From Struthidea cinerea (taxonomy: Eukaryota; Chordata; Aves; Passeriformes; Corcoracidae), in contig VZTI01003251.1 of NCBI GenBank assembly GCA_013397865.1, forward strand, positions 303,583-367,582: a stretch of DNA of 64,000 nucleotides, read 5' to 3'. The notes beneath the pieces are model-generated. The model did no database searches, had not been told where the DNA came from, and was given only the letters and a program-made list of their open reading frames with translations. Below, piece after piece: positions 37,011 to 48,990 of this stretch. Numbering within the stretch: position 1 is the first letter of the stretch; each line of letters begins with the position of its first letter. Made by a program: the position numbers and the translations under genes.

Positions 37011-38385
37011 TTTGTCATAGCATAAAGAACCACCCGAGGATTGGTCTTCACAAGCATTGTACCCATAATTTTGGTCAGAGGGGTACTAGTAGATGTGCAC
37101 CATAATCAGGTGGCACAACAGATGCTTTTTGGACCTTGATATGTTCATAAGTTTGGTGTTTTAACAGTTTCTGCCATGTAGTGTGAGTTTGTTGACTGCT
37201 TGACAGGGATCTAAGTTGGTTCTAGGATTTCACCCTGTTTTCCGTTTCTCCCATTTCACATTTAACTTGTTGAAAACGGCATTGGAGTCACGTGACAAAA
37301 GTTATTTACAACTTTTTTGTGAAATTAGGAAGGCTTCTGCATATCTTTCCTTTTCAAATCTAAATGTAGGAACTTTTTAACAAATAGTCCTTTTCTACTG
37401 TATCTGTAATGGAAAAGTGGTCTCCCTTCTGTGTCTGGGAAGTTTTTTAAAAGTTTATTAAATTTAGAAATGTTGGAATATCAAGTAAAATCTCCTTACA
37501 TTCGTCTGTTCATGCTGACAGGAAGTGATATCATCGTGATAATATTTGATAATATAATCTGTAAGAAAAGTTAAAGTCCTTGAAGAATAACGGAAGACTG
37601 AAAAAGTAATTTCTTGAAAAAAGTTGTGTTAAATGGGAATTATAGTAAAAGGAAAGTTGTAGAAGTGAAAATTAACATTCTCTCCTGGAATTCAAAGGGT
37701 TGTGGACTAAAGAAATGCCAATACCAGTCTGTAATCAAATACTATAGTAGACTTTGTTTTATACCCAAAAGATTATTTGTTTTGAAACTAAGCAGGGTAC
37801 ATTGAAGAACATTCCCTGCTGACCGCTCAGTGGGGGCTGACTGATCTTCTTTCCTTTCCTATTAATCAATATTGTGCTGTCCTTATGCAGGTGAAGGTAA
37901 TCCAGGATTCCAATGGGGTAAAGGGAAGAGTCTGGTCCTCCATAACCAAGTGTAGCTCACTTAATACTTTGCCCATAATTTTCTAAAACCTTTTTTTTCT
38001 GTAGAAAATAGGCTGGGTTTGTGTGTATGTAGCTTCACCTTTCCCTGATGATTATTTACAGTCCTTCCTTGTGTTCCAACCTGAGCAGAACTGGAAAAAA
38101 AGCAGGGGAGGGGAGGATTGTGTTGAAGAGTGTGTGTGTGAGATTTATTCACAACGCTGATTGCTAGGGAAATGGATGGAACAGTTAATGGAAGAACACC
38201 TGCTTTTGGGGATTCATATGTCCTCAGTAAGCTTTCAGAATCCTAAAAAGATTTTGTTATCATTAGCTAATTGAAGCTGAGTTCAAAATAAGAAACAATG
38301 GCTATCATTTTTCCTAGCACTAAATCTCAGATTCCCTCCCCAGTCCTTGTTTCTGACTGCAGCCACGTCTGCTGATTGCATTTAC

Positions 38386-38458
38386 CTCCTCTTTCACAAG
38401 ATCTGCTGGAAACAGTTCTGTGTATAATGTTAACAGAGAGTAGATCAATTGCAAGTTA
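38386..38458 (-). CDS. Exon 6 of the visible gene model (73 nt, phase 2 to 0)
   Basis: Encodes residues 158-181, NLQLIYSLLTLYTELFPADL followed by VKEE, a strongly amphipathic leucine-rich helix. The acceptor is GGGCTTCCAG and the donor GAG|GTAAAT. The first base completes codon 157. A TGA lies in frame about 25 nt upstream of the acceptor, so the open stretch is barely longer than the exon, as expected for a real short exon. It is flanked by introns of about 6.5 kb (upstream) and 16 kb (downstream). Confidence 0.78.
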
Positions 38459-38689
38459 CTGGAAGCCCATTCTCCATATCAACAGAGAGCATATAATTTC
38501 CTTTTACTTATGAAAAATTAGACTCATTCTGGACTCTCTTCCTGCCCCCCCATAAATAGCATTTTGTACAGTGTCTACAGAAGCAGACAGAATTTCTCCA
38601 TTTACTCCAAGATGGCCAGAATTTCGCCTTTATATTTTATACATGTTTACAAACTATAATAAAGGAGCAATGGGTTTTTTTGCTTTGCC

Positions 38690-38707
38690 TTTTTTTTTTT
38701 TTTTTTT
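38690..38707. repeat. Poly(T) tract
   Basis: Eighteen T in a row in intron 5. There is no recognisable retroposon body beside it. Confidence 0.9.
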
Positions 38708-41700
38708 AAATTTGAGTTGGGATGGGGCATCTGTCTGTCAATGCTTCTGCTGCATATATAAGTTCCTCCTAAACTAGGTAGAGATTTTTATGGCTGGCAG
38801 GAGTCACTGCTGTTAATGACCAGTTTTGAACATCAATCAAAACTCTGGCATTTTGTAAGGTTGATGTGCAGCCCTTTTTCTGAGCCTCCAAGACCATCTT
38901 TCTTTCTGAGACTTGGTGATATTTTATGAAATCTATCATATAACCTCAGTTGCTCTGGACATTTTCTTCTCGGTCTGGAATGCAAGAGTCAGCAGCACAC
39001 TCCTATCAATTGTGCTAAAAGATACTGACAAGTCATGTATTACGAGATTTGACCTCTAGCCATGGTATAAGAAGCCTGTGCAATGTGCCTTGAATTTCTG
39101 ACCCTGAAAAACAAATAAAGAACAGAGAAAGTGTTTCTTCAGCTTCACTTCTTATAGGAATGAGCAGGGAATAAGTGCCTTCTGGTTTATTGTGGGCACT
39201 GGTGGAACTTTCTTTTTCTCTAAAGTCTAAAACAGTATGTGCCCAGACTATGAACAAGCAAGGGCTGAATAGCTGAACATGAAAAACATGAGGGTTTTCT
39301 ATCTTCATCTCTAAATCTAGATGAATATTTGGAGAATTTCAAGAGTCTGATGAAAAAGAAATAGTCCTTGTTTCAGCTTAAGGTTAATCTTTTGACAATG
39401 ACAGTGCGTTATAAAAATGGTTTAGGGAGTAGCATGAAAATGAAAAAAAATATTCTTTATGCGGGCAGTATATGCTGAGAAAGCCTGGTGCTGTGGTCTG
39501 CTTGAGATATTGGATTTGAAACCCTCCCAAACCAGCCCGTACCCATAATTGGAGGAAATCAAAGGTGTAGCTATTGCTGTGCAGAATGGATTGTCTCACG
39601 TGAGAGATGGTTCTGATGATAATTTTATGAGCAATGAATCTTTGATGTTAAGGACATGCTTATCTGACCAAGCAATTTCCTTCTGTAAGAGACTAAGGGG
39701 ACTCTTGGTACTGGCTCTGACTTGATTTGATGGATAGAAAAGCTTAGGCCCAAGAGTCCTGGCGACTTTTCAGACTGCATTTTTTAATTCCATTGCAAAG
39801 AGGGATTGCAGAGGCCTTTTCCCTGCTCTTTGACTTTCTTGGCAGGAAGGCAGCCTGGATATACTGTAGACTATGCCAGTCAGTTCTTGGAGCCAGTTTT
39901 GGGTGTAGTCCTGTAGGCTGTGAAGATGAAATGGGAAAGTTTCTGGCCCTCCTTTAGGTTACTCTATAGTAAAACCTTTATTAAGCAATTATTGCAAGCA
40001 CATATTAATTCTGGTTACAAGCAGAGTTATGGTGCACTAAAGCATTCAGTAAAGATGCTGCCAGACTGTAGAAAGGAGAAGGGCCTGAAGATTCTTCAAA
40101 CAATTATGGTGAAGAATAACTGGACTTAATTACAATTCATCCATGGTGAGACACAGGAAAGTCTCAGACTGTTGTGGCTCGTGCCTGTAGTCAGTAACTT
40201 GGTGTGCGATTGTGCAAAAGTTGCTGGTCTCCCTTTCCATGCCTTCCAGAGTGCATCCTATGCTAGGCTGGAGACAGGATATCCTGCCCTACCAGTGTGC
40301 TTCTGATGTGAGCTCAGGCTGCTGCTCGAGCACAGGTTTTGTATTCTCAGAGATGGTCAGAGAGCAAGTGCCAGCATGGGGTACAGTCAAGGTGTTCTGT
40401 TTCTTGTGTGTTCCATTGGGAGCGTGGTTTCACACTGATCCTCGTGGGGAAGTGTAGGGCTCCCTTAGCAATCACTTTTCCTTTCTTTCCTTCTTTTTCC
40501 CTAAGATTTCCCAGTGTGAACATCTGAAACAAAATGAGTGACTGTGATGTACCAACCTGAAGTGACAGGACAGACTTAGTGGGGAAAAGCTCTCCACTCC
40601 CTCCCATTTACTGCTTCAGAAAAAGTGTTTTTATAATCTCTTCATATAAAACCTCACAATAATATATGACTCCTTAGTGTAGTTGGTAAACAACCTGCCT
40701 TTTAGTCAAGCACATCTTCAAAAATATGATGCATCACCTTACAAAAACAGCTGAAGATTTTTCCACAAAAATCCATATCTTGTCCTATAAATAAGAATGT
40801 TAAATGATGAGCACTTCCTACATTATACACATCTCTGGATGTGATGGCCTTCTTGGTGAATTTTTGTTAAAAAAACAAAATACAATTTTTATTGAGATCA
40901 ATAAAAGATTAAGGTGACAAAATGATTTATCGGCTGTACAAAATGCTCATTTTTTCCCCCAACAACAGCACGACCAACCAAGAAAAAAAAGGAGGATGCC
41001 ATGAAGTATTTTGTATTTAGCTTTGTTTTTGCCTTGCGTCCTTGGAAAACTGGGAAAACAGAGCTAAGTCATCCATCAAATCTTAAAATAGTGCTTAAAA
41101 TGAGTAAGTGCTGCTCTGGCCCTCAGACTACAACGTATGGAGGAACTTATTATATGACCAACTACACACCAAAGTCCATGGAAATCCTCCCATTAACTTC
41201 GATGAACATAACTCCAGTAGTGCATAATGAAAACAGGAGAGAAACCAATTTATCAGTGCATGAGAGATGGTGCTCACCATCGAGCCTTTCTTTCGATTAC
41301 TGCAAGGCTGCAAAGCCAGTTTGCCTCCTTGACGTATGATTTGATGTGCCTCTGAAGAAAACTTCATTTTAAAGCTCTCAAGGAGGGGTGGATTAAATGT
41401 CCCTGGAAAAAGATCCCCTGAATGCACTTTCTCCCTCAGGAGCAACATCTCATATTGGTTTCCGCGGCGTGAATTTAAGCAGGGGCTGTAATGAAGCCGT
41501 GTGAGAGTCGCTGGCTCTGGCTCCTGCAGCTCCTCCCCAGCACTTGTCAGAACTGCTTTCAGTGACAGATCCCACGTGAATCAGGGGGAGGAAATGAAGC
41601 TGCTTTGCTGTTGCTGCTGCTGAGAGTTCCAGATGAGCCATCACCACCGGGGCTCTCAGGGGCGCAGGGCACCGGGGGAAGCTCCAGAGACACTCGGAAT

Positions 41701-44219
41701 TGGTGTAACCTGACTCACGCCGCAGAAAAGTTCTGTACCTGCTCTTAAGTGGCAAATATCTAAATCTGCATCTGTCTAGTCAGACGAGGAAAGTATGAGG
41801 GGAATTGGTTTGTACCCACTTTGGTCACTGCTTAAAGCCTGGCCCAAGCACCTGGCTTAGAAAGAAGCGAGGTGACACTTGCAGTCTGGTGTTTCTGCAA
41901 ACTGCCATGGAATTCAAAATATCTGCTTTGCGTATTGCCAACAGATGGACCTTAGTGAACTGGTTGAAGTGCATAAAGTGAAAAGAAATTCAGGTTTCAA
42001 TTTGACACTGGAAATATTTTCTTTAAAAGTTTTGTGTGCAGTGACATTGTGCCAGGTACACCTGAATACAGGGCTGATCCCACACCTCTTGTGTAAGCTG
42101 TAGAGTTTAGCACAGTTTTCCATAACATGAAAAAACAGTAGTAAAATACATCTGAAGTCCTAAAAATGGGATGCAACTCCAAATATAAGTAAAATTTGCC
42201 ACTTATATAAAAGCAATGATCCATACCTCACTAAACACAGGTTCAATCAAATATATAGCATAAAACCTAACATTTGCAACTGCAGTCGTTACTATGCTCT
42301 GCTTTTAAGTAACGCTTTAGATTTGTGTGTTTTACTGTGATAAATTCCTTCTCAATTTCTTAAAGCACCATCACTACATTTTGTATTTAATTTGATGCTA
42401 ACTGTAATTTCATCTTAATTGTTTTTAAATCTCAGGTCCTTTTCACCAGTTAATGTTTTATGCATATTTATTTTAACTGTTGCAGTATCCTTGAAACTGT
42501 TGATGCCATTGAATGGAAAGGAGAACAGAAACTTTCATGAGAAGTTTTGGGGGAAGGTATGTTGTAAATGAGAAAATCTAGACCCATTTTCATTGCACTC
42601 TTATATGAGTGTTAAGAGCGGAAGTGTGTGGCCAGCTAAACACCAGGGACAAATGCATGGAGAAGGGACATCAGTACAGCACAGACGCTCACTGTCAAAA
42701 GCCAAATATTGTGGTGACAATGGATTGTTTTAATGTCTAGTAAAAATTACTCTGCATGGAAAGTACTTGTTATATGTTTCTTATTCTCATCTGGAATATA
42801 TTAGGGCTGGGGTTTTATTAAGGTTGGTAATTTCTGAGACTACGCAATTAAAGAAGCCATCTGTATATCGCTCTTAAACAAGAGCCTTTCAGGATCATGT
42901 TTTTTCAGCTTTATCAGAGAAAGAATACGTGGATTGTATGGCATAACTCTTAATTAGAACAAAATCTCAACTGGCAAAATATTCTGTTGGAATAATATTG
43001 CTTTTGAGCATTCTGCATATTTAGAATGAACCTTTGCGTGTGCTTGTAGGGATACACGGCAGAAAAAGCTTGCCTTAACCTTGATGCCTTTTGGAGTGTT
43101 CCTTCTATTTGCCAGTGCCTGAGTCCAGTTACAACACAAAAAACACACCCCTGGAAAGTTCACTGGAGCTTTCTGGCCATTGAGGGCAAAAGGAAGTCAG
43201 CAGAACAGGACAGCCAAGTCCAGTCGTAAGTTTGATGTGTTGGAGACTGGTTTCTGCACTGAATTTTCCTGTATAGCTCTTGGTCAAGTCATTTACATCC
43301 CTGAGCCTCTGTTGCTTGCATTAAAGGAGCTGGTAGCATTGCTTGGCTTCACAGGTGTGGATTTTGAAGAATAAATGAAGCTCAATTTTTAAATTTTAAA
43401 TTTGATTTTTAAAATACTGTCTTAAATTCTATGACTGGTGCAATGATAGAATAAAAGCAGGGTTAATTTAATTATTGAACTATTTATGTCTTTTCCTGAA
43501 ATAATTGCATTAATTTATCTTACTTCTCCCTGTAAAATCATGGGTCTGTGAGCCCATGGCAATGCACACCACTTTGTGGTTTGGCATATTAGCTTGGCCA
43601 AGAAACCCTGTAAAGGATGTTTGTAAAATACATTTTCAACTCTTAAGGCCATCGTAGAGCACAAGCAGATAAAATTCTGTCTCCTTAGCACAGGTTTGTG
43701 ATGTGGGCTCTGTTTCCCCTGCATCATCCTTCACAGGGTCTTCACCTTTCAATTTGCTACAGGTAGTAGCCTCACCCATATGTCATTTTTTTAATTCATC
43801 TGCCCATCCTCCTGCTGAGATAAACACTTTTTCTACTTCATTCTCTCTGCAGAGAGAAAGTCATATTAACAGTGTTTTCTCTTTCTGCATCCTCTGCATG
43901 TTAATGAACGTGTGCTCTGTGTTTTGTTTGTTCATTTTGTGATGCTTTCCGATGGGATAATAATCAAAAGTATGTGTGGTAAAATGTTGCCGACAGCATG
44001 TGGATTGGAAAGTCTTTGCCCATAGATGGTCAGATGATTTTATGCATCTTTTTGGAAAGAGTAAGAATAACTCCAGTGTTGAGGAGTTACTCGGATTTGC
44101 ACATAATTACTCAGAGTAAAATATGTGCAGATGTGGAGCTCTTATCTATAGCAGTCTTAAAATTTATTGCTTTTTAATTATTTCAAACTACATCCTTCTT
44201 AAAACAAGCTTCAAGAAAG

Positions 44220-44500
44220 CCACAGACTTCTTATTAGTGTATATGTATTTTATTGGGGGAGATTAATAATTATTTTCTGTTTAAATAAGGCAGATGAGAC
44301 ATTGAAAATTGCACTCCTGTTAATAATTGAATGTTAAAGCAAATGTGCAACTGCGTTCCAGGACTGCAGAAAACAATGAATCATGCATTTACTGTTTTAA
44401 CTGATATGGTACAATCAGCAGGGAACTCTTATTTAGAGAGCAGGTTCGTGTCTGCTGTGCTGGTTAAAGCCTAATCCAGGGTCTTGTGTTATTGCAGCTC
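44220..44500. promoter_or_regulatory. Possible conserved non-coding element
   Basis: Has GAGATTAATAATTATTTTC, CTGTTAATAATTGAATG and AACAATGAATCATGCATTT in a repeat-free context, about 430 bp from exon 5 on the intron 5 side. Confidence 0.25.
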
Positions 44501-44927
44501 ATGGAATGAGTCTAGTGCATGGAAATCAGAGGGCAGAGAGAAAGAGAGCAAGGTGAGGTGGAGCTGGAGGTCAGAGGTATTTTTTAAGAAACCGGGTATT
44601 TTTGGCTAGTATTTGTCTTGATTAGAGAGCTGGAGGACAGAGGGTACCCAGAACTCACTTTCCTAACAGAGCTGGGTCTTGCATTAGTGCTGGGCAAGAC
44701 TCGTTGTATTATAGGGAGGTCTTTTAAAACAGAACACCTAAATGCCCTTCACACTGTTGTCTTTGTAGAGGGATATGGCTCTTATATGCACTTCATATAG
44801 CTGCCTGAAGGGAAGAGAGCAGCAGCAGTTCCATAGAGCTGTTTAGGACGGCAAGTGAAATCACAGGTGTTCATGGTCTCAATATTTATGCATTAATTAC
44901 CCACATTTGCATAAAAGTAAAACTCAC

Positions 44928-45045
44928 GTAAAAAAAACCCATGAGCCAAAATGGCTGTTGATATCAAAGATCCATTCACTTATGGTCTCTCTCTGCGCCT
45001 TTCTTCCCATAAAAAAATCTCCCAGCTCCTCCTTGGGGAAGGAAG
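44928..45045 (-). CDS. Exon 5 of the visible gene model (118 nt, phase 1 to 2)
   Basis: Encodes residues 119-156 plus split codons 118 and 157. The acceptor is strong: a pyrimidine-rich run of about 30 nt ending ACGACACCAG. The donor is TAC|GTGAGT, with a perfect +1 to +6 match. The peptide SFPKEELGDFFMGRKAQRET continues with ISEWIFDINSHFGSWVFF, a charged helix followed by an aromatic-rich segment. The phase 1 to 2 bridge is exactly what exons 4 and 6 need, and this was the clearest single confirmation of the gene model. Codon 157 (AC+T) is Thr. Confidence 0.8.
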
Positions 45046-45574
45046 CTGGTGTCGTAAAAAAGATCAGGTAGAGAGAGGAGAATAATAATGGCAGCATTAG
45101 CAAAGAGCACTGCACAATCCCCTGCCTCTGCCACGGCCCCTCTGTCCTCCCTGGCAGGTCCCCTGCAGCAAGATGCAATATATCTTTTGGTTTGAATATT
45201 TCATTTCCGGGGGTACATCTGCTTTTCTTTCATGTTATATTCAGCGTTACCTATTTAAAACACTTTTTAAAACCGATTTTCCAGCTCCTTGATACGGTAC
45301 AGGAGAAAGAGAAGCTATGTATCAGTGTAATGATAAAAGGCATGAGGAAAAGGGGAAGGTAATAATTGGTTGCAAATCAAGTTATGAACCTCGAGCAAAA
45401 ATAAAAGTGGAAGAGGGTTTTATAACCTCAGTAAATAGCAGAAATTACAATGTGCTGTGTACATTTGGTTTGTACTTTTATACTGAGTTAGTGGATAAGG
45501 ATATTTATCTGATGTTGTTTGCTCTACACATAAACTCTTCTGATTTAGATGATAGATAGAAACCATTTATACAG

Positions 45575-45720
45575 ATAAACACAGTAGGGGTCTAAACATG
45601 GATCCCTGTGGAACACCAGATGTGAGTAAATGAACATTTGATTTTCCTCTTGTCTGCTTCTGACAACCTGATGGATAAGAAACCATCTCCTGAATTCCCT
45701 TAAAACCTGGTAGCACTAAT
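45575..45720 (-). repeat. Old non-LTR (CR1/L2-like) retrotransposon fragment
   Basis: On the minus strand 45620-45600 translates to SGVPQGS, the conserved motif of non-LTR reverse transcriptases, followed by MFRPLL where functional elements usually have a VLGPLLF-like run. Surrounding frames are broken by stops, so it is a fossil. The assignment to CR1 versus L2/L3 families is open. Confidence 0.5.
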
Positions 45721-47369
45721 GCAGATAATAACATAGAGTGAGATATGGTATTTATTAAATCTGCTCTCTAAATATTAATACGACAGCAGCTGTGATCTTT
45801 CTACTCTTTAACTGTACTCTTTATGCACTGTGTCATTTACTAACAAAGATAAATGCACAGGACTGATGTAGAGGGTTTAGGACCACAGGGGTATTCAAAT
45901 ACTTAAGATTCATGCAATTTAGAAATTAATACTCTACATCACAATTGATTAAATAAAAGGAGTGTGAGAAATTTACAAAATTGCTTTTAAAATGGAAGCA
46001 GATTGTGTGGATGGAATAAGAAGCAGCTATGTTAATTCTTTTTTGTCCATCGTCCCAGGTGGATCTAATGCTACACGCTGCAGAGTGTATTAGCAGAAAG
46101 GAGCTTTAGTATTTCATAAGTTAGAAATATCATCTGTGAAGTGTCAGCAGTTTTATATCCATTTTTCTCTCCCTCTCCATTTCCTCCATATCTCTGAGAC
46201 AAAAGTCTTACAGAGGAAGAGGCCACCAGGGGCCATGTCTTGGCCAGATGCTTTTATTCACTGTGTCATGTCTTTTCCAGAGTTAACTGTCAAATGCACT
46301 TGTAGTTCAAGCATGCTCAGGTGGTGGGGGGTGACTTCCAGCGCTGTAATTTCTTACCCAAAGCTAAACTCATCGACTCCATCTTGCCAGCAAAGCTCAG
46401 AAGCCCAAAACCTCTCCCAGGTCACGTGGGCTTCTTATTTGTTAGCCCAGTTTGGTCTGACCTGCTCTTTATCAGTGAAAGCATAGTGAGAGCCAGCACC
46501 AGTGTTTGCACAGACAAGAAGTCTACTTTCTCTTGTGTAGTGCAAATCCCTGTGTGAGGGAACAGTGAAAGCTGGTGCCATCCAAGCCCTCCGGAAAGCC
46601 TGTGATCTGTTCCCTTTAGCAGCTGGCTTCTTTCAGTCTCTTGGGAGACTCACAGCACCCAGTGGCTCTGTGTCTGTGTTTGCAGGGAGTTTGGAGAGCT
46701 GATTGTGTGCAGCTTGGGTTGACTATAACCAGGGATTTAGCACCAGTGCTCAGATAACCTGTGGGGCCCAACATTAGGTGCTTGCATTTGCTGTGTTCTG
46801 TTGCACCCATTTGTGGAAGAGGAGGTCCCATTCGTTTCGTATCAGCTTGTCTGGGAAGAGGCTCAGACCACAGGAAAATCCCTCTTGTTTACACCAGACT
46901 GGACTGCTGAGGTGACAGGTTTCAGACTAGATAGATTCATTTGGGATCCTTCCAGCTCGGCTTTGTCCGGGTAACTGTCCCAATCTGAGCTCCACACTTC
47001 TGGTGCCTGCGAATCTCCCCAGTGGGATGTTTCTGACACCACAGCATTCCTGAGGACCTTCCCCTCCCTGGCAGCACAGCCTCCCTCTCAGTGGTCAGTG
47101 CAGCTGTACAGGCTCTTCTGCACCAAGGCCAGTCCACCAGTCCCAACTGGAATACTTTGATAAGGGATTTCAGACTCTATTCAATAAACACAGCAGCGGG
47201 CACTTAGAATAATTCCACTGTTAGGAACTAAAAGCTAATTGGCTTTGAAGAAAATAACCCACACAGTTTGTGCCACTCCACTGATCAGAAACTGGACCAC
47301 AGATAATTGAGAGAGTGTGGAACACCTACTGCCTCATGCTCACAATTTTTGGATCCATTAATTCCTACA

Positions 47370-47394
47370 GTAACATCCTACAGGAGGATGTTAC
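47370..47394. repeat. Perfect 10-bp inverted repeat with 5-bp spacer
   Basis: GTAACATCCT, spacer ACAGG, then AGGATGTTAC, the exact reverse complement. It could form a hairpin. No surrounding transposon ends or precursor-length stem is evident. Confidence 0.6.
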
Positions 47395-48699
47395 AACAGC
47401 TTAGTTCATTATAAACAATTCTGCCCCATTTACTTTAGAATTTTGTGGTTCTTAATCCATAAATGCAGATAGAATGCAAATTTGCAAACAAAGGATCTTG
47501 GAAATAGTGACTTTTTTTTCCTTCAAGCCACTGTTTTGATATGATGGTAGAGACTAAAATTTTAGAAACAGTAGAATCGTATTTTCACATAGATACCTGT
47601 ATGATTAGACTTGGGGGTAAAGATGAAGAATGTTTTGGATAGTAGATGGTAATTTAGGGGGTTTTGTTATGTTTTGCATTGTTTTGGGTTTTTTTTTTTC
47701 AGGGTGTGAATCACAAAAATGTGTACTTGGTCCCAAAATTAATTTTGATGTGGATTATGGGAGCACAGAGTTTGTGACCAATACAATTACATTTGATTCT
47801 ATGCAAATATAAGTTAGAATGAATTCTGTTTCACTCAGTCACAATGTGACTTCTAGAAAGGGGAAGAAGTCATGGTACTTTTGTCAGAAAAATTCAAGCT
47901 GCTGTTGAGCACTGTTATTTTCAATATAACTCTAATGTCAAATGAGGGCAAATTTTCAGAGATTTAGGATTTTGTGGTGATCCAAATGAGAAATCTTAAA
48001 AATGCTTCTTTTCTCACAGCTTTCATTAAATGATATCTTTTTAAGTCTTTCCAAGCATTTTGGGATGCGAATTGATAGTTCAGGTGCCTTAATCCCAGAA
48101 GACAGCAAACTATCCCACTGTTAATTTACCAGCAGATGTAACAGCATATTTTGTACACAGTATTTTCCTAGATCAAAGGTTTTTTCAAGCATTTCTGATA
48201 TATGCTTTTTAAGAACTTTGTAGTCTGGAGATCCAAACTCCTGTAAGGAAATTTAAACCTATTGAGAGTAGGCTTGAGTTTCTTGGTTTGCCTCTATGGT
48301 TTACTTACAAATAATCCTCAGCTGCCCAAGAGTAAACCACCTGAAAACCACTGTTCTAGGTTGAAATAGTCTCAACAGACAAAAATTACATGTTTAAATG
48401 GGAAATTTCTTTCATCAGTTAGTTCAGCAACAGAGCAATTGCTAGGAAGGGCAATAGTTAGGAGTCTGATGTTATTAATAGAAGAGGAAATCTTGGTGTA
48501 CTCAAGTCTTATTTACAACAGGTGTTTGATTTGATTTTGGTTTTTTTTTTCACTAGCACAAGTCTAGATAAGGAATTGCTCATTGGGAACGGAGTCCTGA
48601 GTGAAAAACAATTTTTGTGAACGAAGCAGGGTCACCATATTCTTTTTGTCTGTGTCTGCAAGGAGCTGATCCAGTGTAACAGGCAGAGAGAGCAGCAGC

Positions 48700-48990
48700 A
48701 TTATTCACTGCAATATGTAAAGTAGCCTCTTGGGCTCACCATACATTTTATCTTTCATTATCAATTTGACACTCCTGCATGGGTAGATTCATTCTCTGGC
48801 AGGGAATACCACAGGCTATATTTCTGTGCTTTTTCTTCCTCCATCCAGGCATTCTCTCAGTGCCTTGGTAAATCATTGTGTTAAATCATTAATAGTGAAG
48901 AAAGGCATGCTACGTAAGCAATTATATGCTGATTAATGTCTAAGTCAAATCCCTCTCTTCAAAGATATTGCTGACCTGCTGAGTATCTCC
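48700..48990. promoter_or_regulatory. Possible conserved non-coding element
   Basis: Repeat-free and AT-rich with AGCATTATTCACTGCAATAT, GTTAAATCATTAATAGTG and GCAATTATATGCTGATTAAT. Evidence is composition only. Confidence 0.25.

Larger units (their letters stand above)
22415..38385 (-). other. Intron 6 (16 kb)
   Basis: The largest intron in the model. It carries a CR1 fragment (about 24748-24845), an LTR-like GC-rich block (about 28990-29600) and the best candidate conserved elements (30830-31000, 33390-33960 and 36600-37010). The 152-codon minus-strand frame at 31534-31992 and the plus-strand frames near 27508 and 35689 lack paired splice sites and are treated as chance. Confidence 0.6.
38459..44927 (-). 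other. Intron 5 (6.5 kb)
   Basis: No exon seen. It has poly(T) at 38690-38707, an ancient repeat-like phrase at 41170-41207, a less AT-rich patch at 41455-41720 with several CpGs, and an AT-rich repeat-free stretch at 44220-44500. The 112-codon plus-strand frame at 41001-41339 crosses the ancient repeat and is not credited. Confidence 0.6.

Noticed and set aside
41001..41339. 112-codon plus-strand ORF
   Set aside because: It runs through the ancient repeat-like phrase at 41170-41207, so the open frame is more likely incidental.
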